NCBI GenBank assembly: GCA_963576735.1
Contig: OY755178.1
Location: 11,718,001-11,782,000, forward strand
Origin: Bedellia somnulentella
Taxonomy: Eukaryota > Arthropoda > Insecta > Lepidoptera > Bedelliidae
DNA: 64,000 bases
Reading direction: 5' to 3'
The position numbers and the translations under genes were made by a program. A model generated the notes under the pieces. It saw nothing but the letters and a program-made list of their open reading frames with translations. It ran no database searches and had not been told where the DNA came from. Below, piece after piece: positions 1 to 10,503 of this stretch (its first letter is position 1; every line of letters begins with the position of its first letter).

Positions 1-120
1 TTATTTATTTATTTATATGCTGACTGCCAGCCCGTGACCACGGCACCAGTAGGTGTGCCGAAACGTCGGGCAACCATATCACGTAAGTGGTTTTAAAATT
101 GTTCGTTGGTTATGCCGATT
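1..120. repeat. Possible terminal fragment of a Penelope-like or similar repeat
   Basis: A (TTTA)n run is followed by a stretch with TGTGCCGAAACGTCGGGC, which resembles the GAAACGTCGG motif seen near the ends of many arthropod Penelope-like elements. A short GGCACC / GGTGTGCC pair could form a stem just before it. No reverse transcriptase remnant is visible and the left side is cut by the window edge, so the family is a guess. Confidence 0.25.
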
Positions 121-1979
121 ATTATTATATATAAAATATTAATGTATAATTTAAGAAAATAATATTAAACTGTTCAAAATAATAAGAATTTTTACTCTAA
201 GTTAGTTTATAATATGACAAAATATGTACGCCTGATGAACTTAGAACACTTTACTATGTCAACGCAACAAATACTTTTTCACAACTGTCAAACACAAATT
301 TAGTTTCCCTGAGTCACTCAAACCTATCCCAAGAGTCCGGAAAAAATGTTTCGATTCCTCAATTCATATAACGAGCGGCAGTTTCAATTGTTAGCTTCGG
401 ACTTATGTGGAGGTCTCGGAGGACTTGCTATCTCAGGTACAGGAAAGGGGCTGGACTGATTCGCCATTAGACTGGCTATATGATCCTGACTGACCCGTAG
501 AAAATGCTGAGAGCACGTTTTAGACTTTCCCCTCTTAAATTTCTTGAAGCGGAAAATAAATTGTCTCGAAGCGAGCTACAAAGTTGAGATTCTTAAATGA
601 ATACTTTACAAGTTTCCTGTGGGAACTACTCGGACGAAAAAAGAAAAGACTAAGCATTGTTTGTACTGTTCAAGTCGAGCTAATAGATTTTTCATAAATG
701 TCTCTTGTTCTAAGAACTCTGAACATGGTTTTATTACAATTTAAAATGAAGCATCTTATAAGACTATTCTGAGAAATTTGTAATAAACTTTCGAAGCATG
801 AATTTTATCAGTGACATTACATTGTTTGTAAGTATATTAAGCTACAAAAAATGATCGTAAATGCTTAAAGCAAAAAAATTTGAAAACATAGAAATCTTTA
901 ACGGATAGAGCTTTATTACAAAAACAATCTATAGTTTTGAAATATACTTTCTGATGTAAGTTTTTTAAGTACCTTATTGATAATAATTATACAACGAGAC
1001 TTAGGCGAAACCGGACTCATCAAAAGCTTGTTCTGTAAAAACTCGAAAGAACATACTATTTTCAGTTATATGTATCAAATATCAAGACGCACGGCAGTGC
1101 GTCAAGCCAAGCCAAGGCGGCGAGCGCGCACCGTGTGTGTATATTACACGAACCATTTGGAGCGACTTTTTAACACCATCATAACTAAAAATCTAATGAA
1201 CATAAACCAACCAAATTTGGCTCATTTGTTGATATCAAGGATACAAACTAGTAGCCCAATTTCCATAAATACATAACAAAGGGTTATTAAGATATAAACG
1301 TCCAAAAATCGCGATTTTTTTAGTGACTCACTGACATATAGATCAAAAACCTAACCCACTTCCAGATATCCCATGAAGTTGAAATTCGGCATCCAGGTCG
1401 GTGATCAAATATTAACAAAGGAAAAAATCTGAAAACGGAGAATTTTTAAGATTTTTCAATATTTCCCTCCCAAGAACATTTTGTATAGAAATCATAATAA
1501 ATCCCATGATGAAATGTTGTTGACGCTAATATAAAACTCCGTTCTGAACAGGTTTAGGTATGCTATGCATACTTACTTGATCATTCATTAAACTTCGACG
1601 CTAAAGTTATTTGCAATTACAAAACTCAAACTATGATTACTAACGTTACTAGCACAGCCCGGTTGGTTGCGAACAATAGCAATACATTTCTTCAATATAT
1701 AAAAACTCAGATTCGATTCCTGTCGTACTAATTAATAGGTATCATAATACCTAGTATCTATCTCATATCAGCTAAACGGCGACCACTGTATGAGTCATTC
1801 AGTATGACACAACATCGGATAGCGTTTTCATAATACATAAATACCTACTAATCATTAAACCTACGGAAATTAAATAAAATGATTTCGCTCATAATCATAT
1901 TTAATAATATAATACTATTTATGATTGTAATAATGATAATTACATACATGAAATAACATAAACTAACTTAAACTTAGTC
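121..1979. other. Non-coding stretch, nothing recognised
   Basis: AT-rich DNA with no long reading frame, SINE box or terminal repeat that I can see. A 7-bp hairpin (GACGCAC, loop GGCA, GTGCGTC) sits near 1085-1102. The only reading frame, at 977-1276, has no recognisable domain. Confidence 0.5.
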
Positions 1980-2165
1980 GCTAACACGTCGCTACAAGCG
2001 TGGGGCCACAGGAGATCACAGGGCAAGACGCGCGGGGTGAGGGGCAGGGGCGGGGCATGACGGGATCTGCGAACGTACCAAAGCGAGCGCCAGCCGCGCT
2101 CATACGCGCGAGCGACCCCATGCTGTTCGGTTGTCTAGCGAAATCCCGCCTATAAGGTTGAGTTT
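1980..2165. other. GC-rich island, possible promoter-like sequence
   Basis: About 190 bp with many CpG and G-runs (for example GGGGCAGGGGCGGGGC) stand out from the AT-rich surroundings. A TATAAGG sequence lies at the downstream edge near 2151. This could be an old CpG-rich promoter or the GC-rich 5' end of a mobile element. No open frame starts nearby, so function is not shown. Confidence 0.25.
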
Positions 2166-2275
2166 TATGCTTCGTCGTCGTATGAGTTACAGCTGGTAAC
2201 GGTGTTGTAAATTCTGCTTTTTTTCTTGCTGATTGTTTTTAGATTGGGTTGTTTGTAGGTTTGTTTCTTTTGCAA

Positions 2276-2628
2276 CTGTGATAGCCCAGTGGGTAGAACA
2301 CTCGGTTATCGTGCAAACGAGTGTTCAAATCCTGGGTCGGGCCTACACCAATTTGCCTTTTCTAAAGACATATGTGTGGTTAATTTATCATGGTTGTTAA
2401 CGGTGAGGGAAAACATCGTGAGGAAACCCACATGGCTGAGTTGTACTTAGTCATGTGACAGTGTATTCGTACAAAACGGCGATAGGCCTGCCCCCTATCA
2501 GGTGAGTACTCTGTCCATGCAAAACGTGGGTACTCTGAACACCAGGTGACAAAGTCACGTGATGTTCAGAAGTATTAGTACCTCTGCCAACCCCTACGGG
2601 GATATTCGGCGTGAACGTTTATGTTATA
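2276..2628 (+). mobile_element. SINE A-I, complete copy with target site duplication
   Basis: tRNA-derived SINE. Box A is seen as TAGCCCAGTGGGTAGAAC and box B as GTGTTCAAATCC, so RNA polymerase III transcription of the head is expected for the family. The body runs through the CGGCGATAGGCCTGCCCCC block to the end GGCGTGAACGTTTATGTTAT. The flanks repeat TTTCTTTTGC (2264-2273 and 2629-2638), a target site duplication that sets both ends and shows retrotransposition. It encodes no protein and depends on a LINE partner. Confidence 0.88.
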
Positions 2629-2639
2629 TTTCTTTTGCC

Positions 2640-3016
2640 AAATTCATTGATTTGTTTGATTAAAATAGTAGATAGGTAGTAAGGTAGGTATAAAATCAAA
2701 CGCAGAAAAAAAATACCAACTTATTTCTTAACAAAAAGTAATGATATCCCACCAAAAACATTTTAAATGTAAAAAATGTTAGCCAAGCAAATACAATACA
2801 AAAATTTATAATATGTTAACTAAAAGACTTCGCAGACAAAAGGATTGATATCTGAATGGTTGCCAAGCACTGCAGATAATCCTGAAATACAAAGTAGATA
2901 ACAAGTTAAATTAAAGTTTTGATTTAATTTGGCTAGTTTTCACCACAAAATCAAATTAAAATGTACCTAGCATTTAAGTTGATTATCATGATAACTCGTA
3001 TGTGGATACTACGGGG
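2640..3016. other. Non-coding stretch, nothing recognised
   Basis: AT-rich DNA between a SINE A copy and a B repeat, with no motif I can assign. Confidence 0.5.
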
Positions 3017-3259
3017 TATATATATATACTCACGGCCATTAATCCAAAAAAGGGGAAGCTAGAGCTTTAGAGCTAGAAATTCTCCTAACACACATTTGGA
3101 AGCTGATAGAGGACAAGATGGTAGTAATAAAGTATCGTTGGTGATGGGTCTCCATCCGTATCGCCCAAAAACCATTTATAAAAGTCCCATACCCTTAGTT
3201 GGCTCCTACGACACCCGTGGGAAGAAAGGGGTGATATTTTAAGCCGGTACTACAGGGCA
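3017..3259 (-). repeat. B repeat (B-II type), near full length
   Basis: Read on the minus strand it has the B order: head TACCGGCTTAAAAT, the 'GACACCCGTGGG' type block of subfamily II, GGGCGATACGGATGGAGACC, 'CCTCTATCAGCTTCCAAATG', and the end GGCCGTGAGTATATATATAT. The tail is (TA)n rather than (TATG)n. Confidence 0.75.
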
Positions 3260-3309
3260 TTCTACCGCTTATATGAAGAGGTATACGCTTGAATTATGGT
3301 ATGAGTTGT

Positions 3310-3520
3310 TTAAGGTGGCACTACCTAATTATTTTCCGAGGGTAGCGTATGAGGGATGCGAAGCTTTTGACGTGGTTGTTGGGCGATGTGGCTGGAAATC
3401 TTTCACCTAAAAAATACTTTATTCCTACCATCTTTTCCCCAAACTATTTCCACAAATGGTTTAGGCATTTCTGATTCTGATGCTCTTGTTACCCTTTTTG
3501 GGATTTATTCAAGCGGAACC
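3310..3520 (+). repeat. B repeat, decayed copy
   Basis: It matches the B head (GTGGCACTACCTAATT), the GTTGGGCGATGTGGCTGG core and the TACCATCTTTTCCCCA block, but with many substitutions. It lies opposite the neighbouring B copy, tail outward. Confidence 0.6.
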
Positions 3521-4131
3521 AGCTCAGTGGCGTTATAACTTGAAATTAATTACTTCGATTTGTATAGTTTCATTCGGTCGCCTGAGATTCAGTCTTACCT
3601 TGTAGAGAAGCAATATTTAAAACATAATCAATAAAATAATGACATTATTCCACGACATTCATTCTTTTTCCATCTTACCTTACCCTTTATTCGCATGTGC
3701 TTCAAGCTATGATATAAAAGCATTGCCCAAGTCTCAATAAATCAATATTGACTCATATTTGAAACATCCACCAAACAAATCTATAGTAATCCCTAAACCT
3801 GTTATTCTTCATCATTAGCTGACCTTAACAAAAACTCAAGTTGTAAGTTGGGACCACAAGCGCATGAGCTCGCTACCTCTGTCAACGTTAGGCTCTTAAC
3901 AGGGAAAGGGTCGGCCAGAAAGCGTCTCGTGTTTTCGAGGCAATTATACGGCTTTAAAAGAAAAATGACTCTTTTACGCTCGCCATGTGTGGGTGTGTTT
4001 TCCTCCTTTATTTAAAAACGTGATTTTAGGAAAGATTTACGAAATTCACAAGAGTTTTTGTAGCTCACCCGTTCAAAGCCGCGCTTGTAAACATGGTTCA
4101 GAGGTAATATTGACCTGACGGTATTTCTAGT
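3521..4131. other. Non-coding stretch, nothing recognised
   Basis: No element ends or coding frame seen. Slightly GC-richer around 3850-3960, without a match I recognise. Confidence 0.45.
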
Positions 4132-4439
4132 GCAACCGTAATACCTCAGTGGGTAGAACAGCACTTATCGCGCAGAAGTTGAGAGTTCAAATCCCAGATC
4201 GGGCCAACACCATTTTTTTTTCTAAAGACATATTGTGTAGTTATTTTATCATGGTTGTTAAAGGTCGAATAGAAAACATCGTAAGGAAACCCACATGGCT
4301 CAGTTGTACTTAGTAGTCATACTAAACGGTGATAGACCTGCCCCCTATCACGTGAGTACACTGTCCAGGCAAAACGCTGGTACTCTGAACACCAGGTGAC
4401 CAAGTCACGTGATGTTCAGAAGTATTAGTACCTCTGCAA
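4132..4439 (+). mobile_element. SINE A-I, 3'-truncated copy
   Basis: Head GCAACCGTAATACCTCAGTGGGT with a mutated box A, box B GAGTTCAAATCCC, and the body up to AGTATTAGTACCTCTGC. It lacks the final GGCGTGAACGTTTATG and the tail, so it is decayed or truncated at its 3' end. Confidence 0.8.
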
Positions 4440-4932
4440 ACCTATACATTACAATACTCATTGCACAGATAATAAAATACCTTTTCCCGATTTGTCTTCA
4501 TCCATTAAATTTATTTTATACAAAGTTAAATAAGGTACAGTATGGTTCCTATTAAATTGAGACAGAGATTAAAAAAAAATCATCAGAAAAAAAATTAACA
4601 AACTAAAAAACTCAATGGCAATGTTTTGTCAATATATCAGAAACTATAAACATAAAACCCTTGCGATGTCGAGCTGGCAGCAACTGGTAGCTCAAAAAAC
4701 CGCATGTGCGGACATAGGACATTTTGGCAGCAACTGGCACGTACTTGGGAGTGTACTTGGACGCGCGCGGAGTATACTTTTTACGTTATTTTTAATAGTT
4801 TGGCTACTCTGAGATACAACTCAGCCTATTTAATACACTCTGTGTTAAACAAGGAAATGAATGAGTTACTTTTGTTTTATGCTTTACTTACTTTTTTTTT
4901 ATTGCCAAGCATTCAAAGTTTGTTGATCGATC
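4440..4932. other. Non-coding stretch with a small direct repeat
   Basis: GGCAGCAACTGG occurs twice (about 4676 and 4725) in a short CpG-rich patch ending near 4765. The two overlapping reading frames here show no domain and look accidental. Confidence 0.45.
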
Positions 4933-5082
4933 AAAGGGTATGGGGCTTTTGAAGTACTTTTGGGCGATTTATTTCTACTATCTTCTCCCTTATCAATTTC
5001 CAAATGTTGCTGAGGGGTTTCTAGCTCTAAATCTAATATTACCTACCTCTTTATGGAATGTATGGCCGTGTGTATGTATGTG
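4933..5082 (+). repeat. B repeat (B-II), 5'-truncated
   Basis: It starts in the AAGGGTATGGGGCTTTTGAAG block and runs through CCCTTATCAATTTCCAAATG to GGCCGTGTGTATGTATG. The head is missing. Confidence 0.7.
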
Positions 5083-5443
5083 CTAGTACTTCACACTTTA
5101 TGTATAACATTTTCCTTTATAGAATTTAAAACTTTTCAAATTCATTGGTTCATTTAATGCATCAGCTTCACAGGTCATTAGCGCTCCCTCGTTAAGCAAC
5201 GAGAAAGACACAGAATATTTTCCCTTTGCTAAATCATAGGTATTATGATTAATGATGTTTTATATCAATACCAATGATTCCGTTCATCGTCAAATATAAT
5301 TTAATTAAGAGAGATATGCGTAAACGAAATATATTATCTTAGTAGTATGTGGCCGTAACTGGATTGTAGCCTGAATTTCATAATGTTATAGCTAATTTTG
5401 AAAACAATATAGCAGTAACAATTTTAAATAAATAATTGATTGT
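5083..5443. other. Non-coding stretch, nothing recognised
   Basis: AT-rich DNA between two B repeats with no assignable feature. Confidence 0.5.
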
Positions 5444-5452
5444 AATATTTAC

Positions 5453-5703
5453 ATACATACATACATATACTCACGGCTATAAATCCCTAGAAGGGGTAGC
5501 CAGAGCTAAGGAATTAGAAATTCCTCAGCCACTTTTGGAAAGTTGTGTGGGGAAAAGATGGTAAAATAAGGTTGTTGGTGATGGGTCTCCAACCGCATCG
5601 CCCAAAAATCCCTTAAAAGCCCCAATACCGTTAGTCGCTTCTTACGTACACCCACCGGAAGAAATGGGGTAGTGTTATTCTATGCCGACACTACACAACA
5701 ATT
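5453..5703 (-). repeat. B repeat (B-I), complete, with target site duplication
   Basis: Minus-strand copy from the head (TGTGTAGTGTCGGCATAGAA) to the (TATG)n tail. AATATTTAC flanks it at 5444-5452 and 5704-5712. The duplication and the simple-repeat tail on one side indicate retroposition rather than cut-and-paste transposition. Confidence 0.8.
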
Positions 5704-5825
5704 AATATTTACTGTCTGTTTTATTAGTGAAGTATGTTCGATAAACCCAATAACAATGTATAAATATTCAGTTAAGAATAACATTAACCCATTTCCTCGA
5801 TCTAATGTCCTAATAGACAAATTAG

Positions 5826-5888
5826 GGTTTAGGTTTGGGAGCTTCTTACGTTATTGTTGGACGATGTCGCTGTAGTGGAGACCCATGA
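5826..5888 (+). repeat. B repeat fragment
   Basis: A short internal piece matches the 'GGCGATGCGGTTGGAGACCC' region (here GGACGATGTCGCTG...GGAGACCCATGACC). It is strongly diverged. Confidence 0.4.
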
Positions 5889-6908
5889 CCGCCTTACTAT
5901 GCGGCAATTCCTAGCAATACAAATATTAATAAGTAACTTGGCTTAATTCCACGAAGAAAGAAGAAATAATAAATAAATAAATATATATTTAGCGGAATGA
6001 AGAGAAGTAACTTATTAATATTTTTAATCCATTGCTTTACAATTTTTATCTGCTCAACTTCCAAAAGTACTCCATAAATTTCTAACTTCAAAGTGCTGGC
6101 TACCCTCTCTTGAAATTCATTATCTTCAGTCATATATGTTAATACGAATAGTGTAGAGTTTACGGAGAGGGAAACGTTATGTTATTCAAAGTCTTTGCTG
6201 GGATGGCTTGTAAGTTAATTATTATTTTTTAACAATTAAAATCATTTTTGAATGGCTCTTCTAACATATTCAAATGATTATTCTAAAGGTTGAATGTGTA
6301 TGAATCTTCATTTATTTTATCAATCACTTTATTTTACATAAATCCCATAGTCGTATCTTACAACAACTGCGGGAAAATAATTTTTTTAGGTATGACATAC
6401 CTAGCTCAAACTTGCTAGAAATATTAAAATGTTAGATTTGATATACGGAAATACAATTTGGTTATGTATTGAAACGTAAGCGAGTCACAACATCTAAATA
6501 ATTAGTTCTATCATGGTATACCATCTCATACAAAATGTTTTTAGTTACCTCTTCGCTCAATAGATGGAGTTAAGATATAGTCGACTTTTAAAATAAAAAC
6601 TTAAAGTGGCTAATAATCGTTTAAAAAGCCAAAAGACAGTTAGATAAATATAACATGGTAATTTATTTTGTCACTTAATACCATAAAACATAAATTATTA
6701 CAATTAGAAGCAAAATATAAAAAAAACTGTATCTTCCTTTTTATGAAATTGTATTCCCAAATGATTATTGTAGAACTACATCTATTTAACTAAAATGTTT
6801 AGTGATTTCAACTACTGACAATAGATGGCGCCAAATTGAGATGGTGTTTATTGACGTATCTTACTTGTTTTGATTTGCGTCCACCCAAGTAATCGAATTG
6901 GTGATAAT
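5889..6908. other. Non-coding stretch, nothing recognised
   Basis: Very AT-rich. The minus-strand frame at 5897-6133 (78 codons) is low-complexity and hydrophobic and resembles no family I know. Confidence 0.45.
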
Positions 6909-6995
6909 TGTCGACTTAAAATAACACTACCCTATTACTACTCGTGGGTGATTGCAAGAGGCGACTCTAGAACTAGGGGTTTTTTAAGTGATTTT
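6909..6995 (+). repeat. B repeat (B-II) 5' fragment
   Basis: A head-like sequence (TCGACTTAAAATAACACTACCC) is followed by CTCGTGGGTGATTGCAAGAGGCGACTC-type sequence. The match ends after about 85 bp. Confidence 0.5.
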
Positions 6996-7064
6996 ATTTT
7001 TTAACGACCTCGGCGTACACGTTTGGACCAAAAAGAGACTGTGCTTAAAAAGATAAGTGTCCCA

Positions 7065-7146
7065 AGTTTGCCAGGGCCGTACAAAGTGGCGATCGATAGT
7101 CTCTAACTATCCCAATGTGAACTAACGGCGTGAGAATATACATGTA
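7065..7146 (+). repeat. Family C: 3' end of an RTE-type LINE
   Basis: Sequence TTTGCCAGGGCCGTACAAAG then TGGCGATCGATAGTCTCT and ACGGCGTGAGAATATA. It matches the 3' non-coding end attached to the RTE pseudogene at 56.3-56.66 kb, with the same order and end. Confidence 0.65.
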
Positions 7147-7206
7147 ATTTTAATTCCTGCCGCATCGCTCAAAAATAACCTTGTTCCAATTCTTATCACT
7201 ATTTTT

Positions 7207-7447
7207 TAGCCGTGTAGTGTCGGCTTAGAATGTCGCTACCCCATTTCTTCCGATGGCTGAACGTAAGGGGCGACTTACGGTATTGGGGCTTTTAAGGGAT
7301 TTTTGGAGGCCCATCACTAACGATAATTTATTTATACCATTTTCTCCCCTATCAACTTTTAAATGTGACTGAGGAGTTTCTAGCTCTGAAGCTCTGGCTA
7401 CCCCTTCTTGGGATTTATAGCCGTGAGTATATGTATGTATGTTATTT
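7207..7447 (+). repeat. B repeat, near complete, mosaic of subfamilies
   Basis: The head CGTGTAGTGTCGGCTTAGAA and CATTTCTTCCGATGG block follow subfamily I. The 3' half (CCCCTATCAACTTTTAAATG, GAGTTTCTAGCTCTGAAGCT) follows subfamily II. It ends in GCCGTGAGTATATGTATG. The GGGCGATGCGG core is partly deleted. Confidence 0.75.
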
Positions 7448-7574
7448 TTATATCTGTTAGTACTTTGTTGTAGAAAGTTGATTTTTAGTGTTAGTACCCC
7501 TGCCTGCACTACCGTCGGGGATTTGCGGTGTGAACGTTTGAATCAATATTAATAACTCAGTGATTGACTTTTTC

Positions 7575-7640
7575 GAAGCTTTGGCTACCCCTTCTAGGGA
7601 TTTATAGTCGTAAGTATATTTATGTATGTAATAATTTTTT
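7575..7640 (+). repeat. B repeat 3' fragment
   Basis: Only the last 60 bp or so are present: GAAGCTTTGGCTACCCCTTC to GTCGTAAGTATATTTATGTATG. Confidence 0.6.
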
Positions 7641-7837
7641 TTTTTAAAACAGCCAGGTATACAGCATTTTACATTATGATTAAACAATGAGATTTATATT
7701 TTCTGTTACTCCAACGGTATGAGAAATAATAATAATCACGCAAGATTGATAAATACTTTTTACAAATAGGATAAGTATTCTATACTGAAGGTGTAGCGCG
7801 TAGGTACCTAGATAAAATAAAATTAGTAGTTTAATGA

Positions 7838-8068
7838 CGGCTTAGTAGCTCAGTGGGTAGAACACTGCTTATCTTGCAGACGACTAGTTTTCTAACCCTG
7901 GGACATTGTATTTGTACAATACGGCGATGGGCCTGTCCCCTATCACGTGAGTACACTGTCCGAGCATAACGTGGGTACTCTGAACACCCGGTGACAATGT
8001 CACGTGAATATCGGAAGTATTGATACCACTGCCGACCCCGTTCGGGGATATTCGGCGTTAACGTTTGA
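7838..8068 (+). mobile_element. SINE A-I with internal deletion
   Basis: Intact box A (TAGTAGCTCAGTGGGTAGAAC) and a decayed box B region (TTTTCTAACCCTGGG), then a jump of more than 100 bp straight to ACATTGTATTTGTACAATAC. The 3' part is normal through TTCGGGGATATTCGGCG. The missing block is the one starting TCGGGCCTACACCAATTTG. Confidence 0.78.
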
Positions 8069-8278
8069 GTTGGAGTTAAATGTCCGTATGATTGCAGTTG
8101 AAACCAGCTATAGATTTTTTTTAATACTTCTCTAATAATACTTTCAACATTTTCAAATTATTAGCCGCTTTATGTGGAGAATAGATTATAAAAGAACCAT
8201 TAATTTTGGAAATGGGTTAACATTCGAGCCACATAACCCAGTAAAATTAATTATAATGTATTATAATATTAAGTGATA

Positions 8279-8669
8279 GCAACCGTGATAGACCAGTGGG
8301 TAGAACACTCGGTTATCGTGCAAACGACTAGTGTTCAAATCCTGGGTCGGGCCTACACCAATTTGTCTTTTCTAAAGACATATGTGTGGTTAATTTATCG
8401 TGGTTGTTAACGGTGAGGGAAAACATTGTGAGGAAACCCACATGGCTGAGTTGTACTTAGTCATGTGACAGCTATGTGTGACAGTGTATTCGTACAAAAC
8501 GGCGATATGCCTGCCCCCTATCACGTGAGTACACTGTCCATGCAAAACGTGGGTACTCTGAACACCAGGTGACAAAGTCACGTGATGTTCAGAAGTATTA
8601 GTACCTCTGCCAACCCTTTCGGGGATATTCGGCGTGAACGTTTATGTTTATGTTATGTTATGTTATGTT
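8279..8669 (+). mobile_element. SINE A-I, complete copy with long target site duplication
   Basis: One of the best-kept A copies: AACCGTGATAGACCAGTGGG, box B GTGTTCAAATCC, full body and a tail of four TTATG units. The flanks repeat TATAATATTAAGTGATA with one mismatch (about 8262-8278 and 8669-8685). It has an extra 'GCTATGTGTGACA' block near 8470 that looks like a small internal duplication. Confidence 0.88.
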
Positions 8670-8894
8670 ATAATATTAAATGATACCATTTTGAGCTGAC
8701 ATTTTAGTATAGTAATAACCAGAAGTTTGAATGCGACAAACCCACAGATGCTTGTGGAATGTCAGCTTGTGGAAGACACATTTTTTTGATTAAATATTTG
8801 TGGTCTATCACCACATCGCCAACCAATCAATGAAATTAAACCCTCCAGCCACAAACTTTATTCTATGCCTCAAACTAAACAACTCAAATCATTT

Positions 8895-8966
8895 AAACCT
8901 CATGTGGGGATTATAAATAACTAATAAATAAAGAATAAATAAAGGAAAGAAAAATCTCGACACAAG
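8895..8966 (-). repeat. SINE D fragment
   Basis: It contains CCTCATGTGGGGATTAT, (ATAA)n and GGAAAGAAAAATCTCGACAC, the same order as the D units at 58.3-58.9 kb. The tRNA-like head is lost just after CGACAC. Confidence 0.55.
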
Positions 8967-9134
8967 CGCTCAATACCTCACTGACATGACGGAATGATGC
9001 GGAGTAGTGCTATTATACGCCGCGCCGCCACTACAGCACGAATACGTCTTGCACGATGTTATTAAATAAATAAATGTGTTTATTCTGTTTATTTTATTTT
9101 AATAAACAGAATATCGTTCATTATTCACACATTT

Positions 9135-9362
9135 TTTTTCGGCTATAAATCCCTAGAAGGGGGAACCAGAGCCTAGGAATAAAAATTTCGTTCGCCACTT
9201 TTGGAACTTGTGTTGGGATAAGATTATAAAACAAAGATTTTTGATGGTGGGTCCCCAACAGAATCGCCTTAAAATCACCCAAAAGCCCAAATACCTTTAG
9301 CCGTCTATTACGAACCATTACGGTAAGAAATGGGATAGTGCTATTCTAAGCCGACACATAGC
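9135..9362 (-). repeat. B repeat (B-I), decayed
   Basis: Minus-strand copy with head TGTGTCGGCTTAGAATAGCA, a modified core and the end ATTTATAGCCG. The (TATG)n tail is gone and replaced by T-rich sequence. Confidence 0.7.
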
Positions 9363-10061
9363 AGAGAAGAATATCGACAACGACACTGTTAACATTACAA
9401 GCAAAAATATCTACAAACGGATGTAATACTCGTACGCAATTGGCCTTGTCGACGATTTTGTCCTTGACCTAGTCTTTGTCCTTGACCATATTTGCAAATT
9501 TGCAAATAAACATTTAGTGAAAGAAAGTCATAAAGTAATAAAATCTGTCTCGCTTGTGTCGTTTACCGAGGCGCCCCCGCCCCGCGCGCCCCGCAGCCGC
9601 CATTTCCTAATATTAGCCGAGTAAGATACCGGGCTTTGTTATCATTTGGTTTTTGTTTTTATCGCCATCTAGCGAAAAATAAGGAACTAAAAAATAGCCC
9701 GCCGAATAAGGGTATTTAAGCACATCACATTTCGTTGTATGGGATTGGGTATCTGTACTAGTATAGTATTATATTATCTGTGGTTCTATTATCCCATTTC
9801 AAACTAGCCTTTACTGACGCTAGTTTTGAAGCAAACTCGATTTTCTATTAAATCTCTAGGATTCCAAAGACTATAACAGAACTATTCAATTTCGTGAGCC
9901 AAATTGTTGGGATTTCCGGGCCGATGAGAGTCGTCTTGAAGGGTTAAGTCAGTTGAGAAGTCCATGTTTATACTTGCCGGTGTCATAAATATCAATATTT
10001 CAACGTCTGTTTTACTAACTTATGGAAAATAGAGATTTTGTAAAGTTTGAAAATCAATTTA
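9363..10061. other. Non-coding stretch with a short GC-rich patch
   Basis: Only a GC-rich patch at about 9558-9605 (GGCGCCCCCGCCCCGCGCGC) stands out. It is followed by AT-rich DNA without a coding frame. Confidence 0.45.
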
Positions 10062-10247
10062 CATACATACATATACTCACGGCTATATTTCCCTAGAAGG
10101 GGTAGCCAGAGCTAAGGAATTATAAATTCCTCAGCTACTTTTGGAAGTTGAGTGGGGAAAACATGGTAAAAATAAAGGTTTTTGGTGATGGGTCTCCAAC
10201 CGCATCGCCCAAAAATCCATCCAACCGCATCGCCCAAAAATCCGTTT
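10062..10247 (-). repeat. B repeat (B-I), truncated, with a repeated core
   Basis: Minus-strand 3' part with (TATG)n tail, GCCGTGAGTATATGTATG end and the GGGCGATGCGGTTGGAGACC core. The core block (CCAACCGCATCGCCCAAAAA) is repeated directly at about 10197 and 10224. The head is missing. Confidence 0.7.
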
Positions 10248-10310
10248 ATTTTTTAACCGACTTCAAAAAAAGGAGTGTTCTCAATTCGACCGTATATTCA
10301 ATTATTTTTA
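10248..10310. repeat. Fragment of a common repeat with an 'AACCGACTTC' motif
   Basis: TTTTAACCGACTTCAAAAAA followed by GGAGTGTTCTCAATTCGACC resembles a motif widespread in moth genomes. The element class is not visible from this fragment. It directly abuts the truncated B repeat, so it may have replaced that repeat's head. Confidence 0.4.
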
Positions 10311-10397
10311 TTGCATGTTTAAAAAGATTAAGCTGTATAAAGTGTTGTCCTAGAATATTACTGATTCATTTTTTCCGCGAGTGTCCATAAACGTCAC

Positions 10398-10503
10398 TTA
10401 AGGTATTAGGTCTTTTAACTTTTAAAACTCGCTGAAGAATTTCTAATTCTCGAGCTCTGGCTACGGCTTTTTGGGCTTCCAAGCCGTGAGTATATGTATG
10501 TAT
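10398..10503 (+). repeat. B repeat 3' fragment
   Basis: It matches from GGTATTAGGTCTTTTAA through GAATTTCTAATTCTCGAGCT to GCCGTGAGTATATGTATG. It may be the other side of a B copy rearranged with the minus-strand copy at 10062-10247. Confidence 0.55.

Noticed and set aside
2276..2628. Many regularly similar blocks as a CRISPR-like array
   Set aside because: The repeats are 250-400 bp, irregularly spaced, in both orientations and flanked by target duplications; no short regular repeat-spacer pattern exists, and the genome is eukaryotic.
5453..5703. B repeats as MITEs (cut-and-paste DNA elements)
   Set aside because: B copies have no terminal inverted repeats, carry a simple-repeat tail on one side only, and have target duplications of 9-12 bp of varying length, which fits retroposition.
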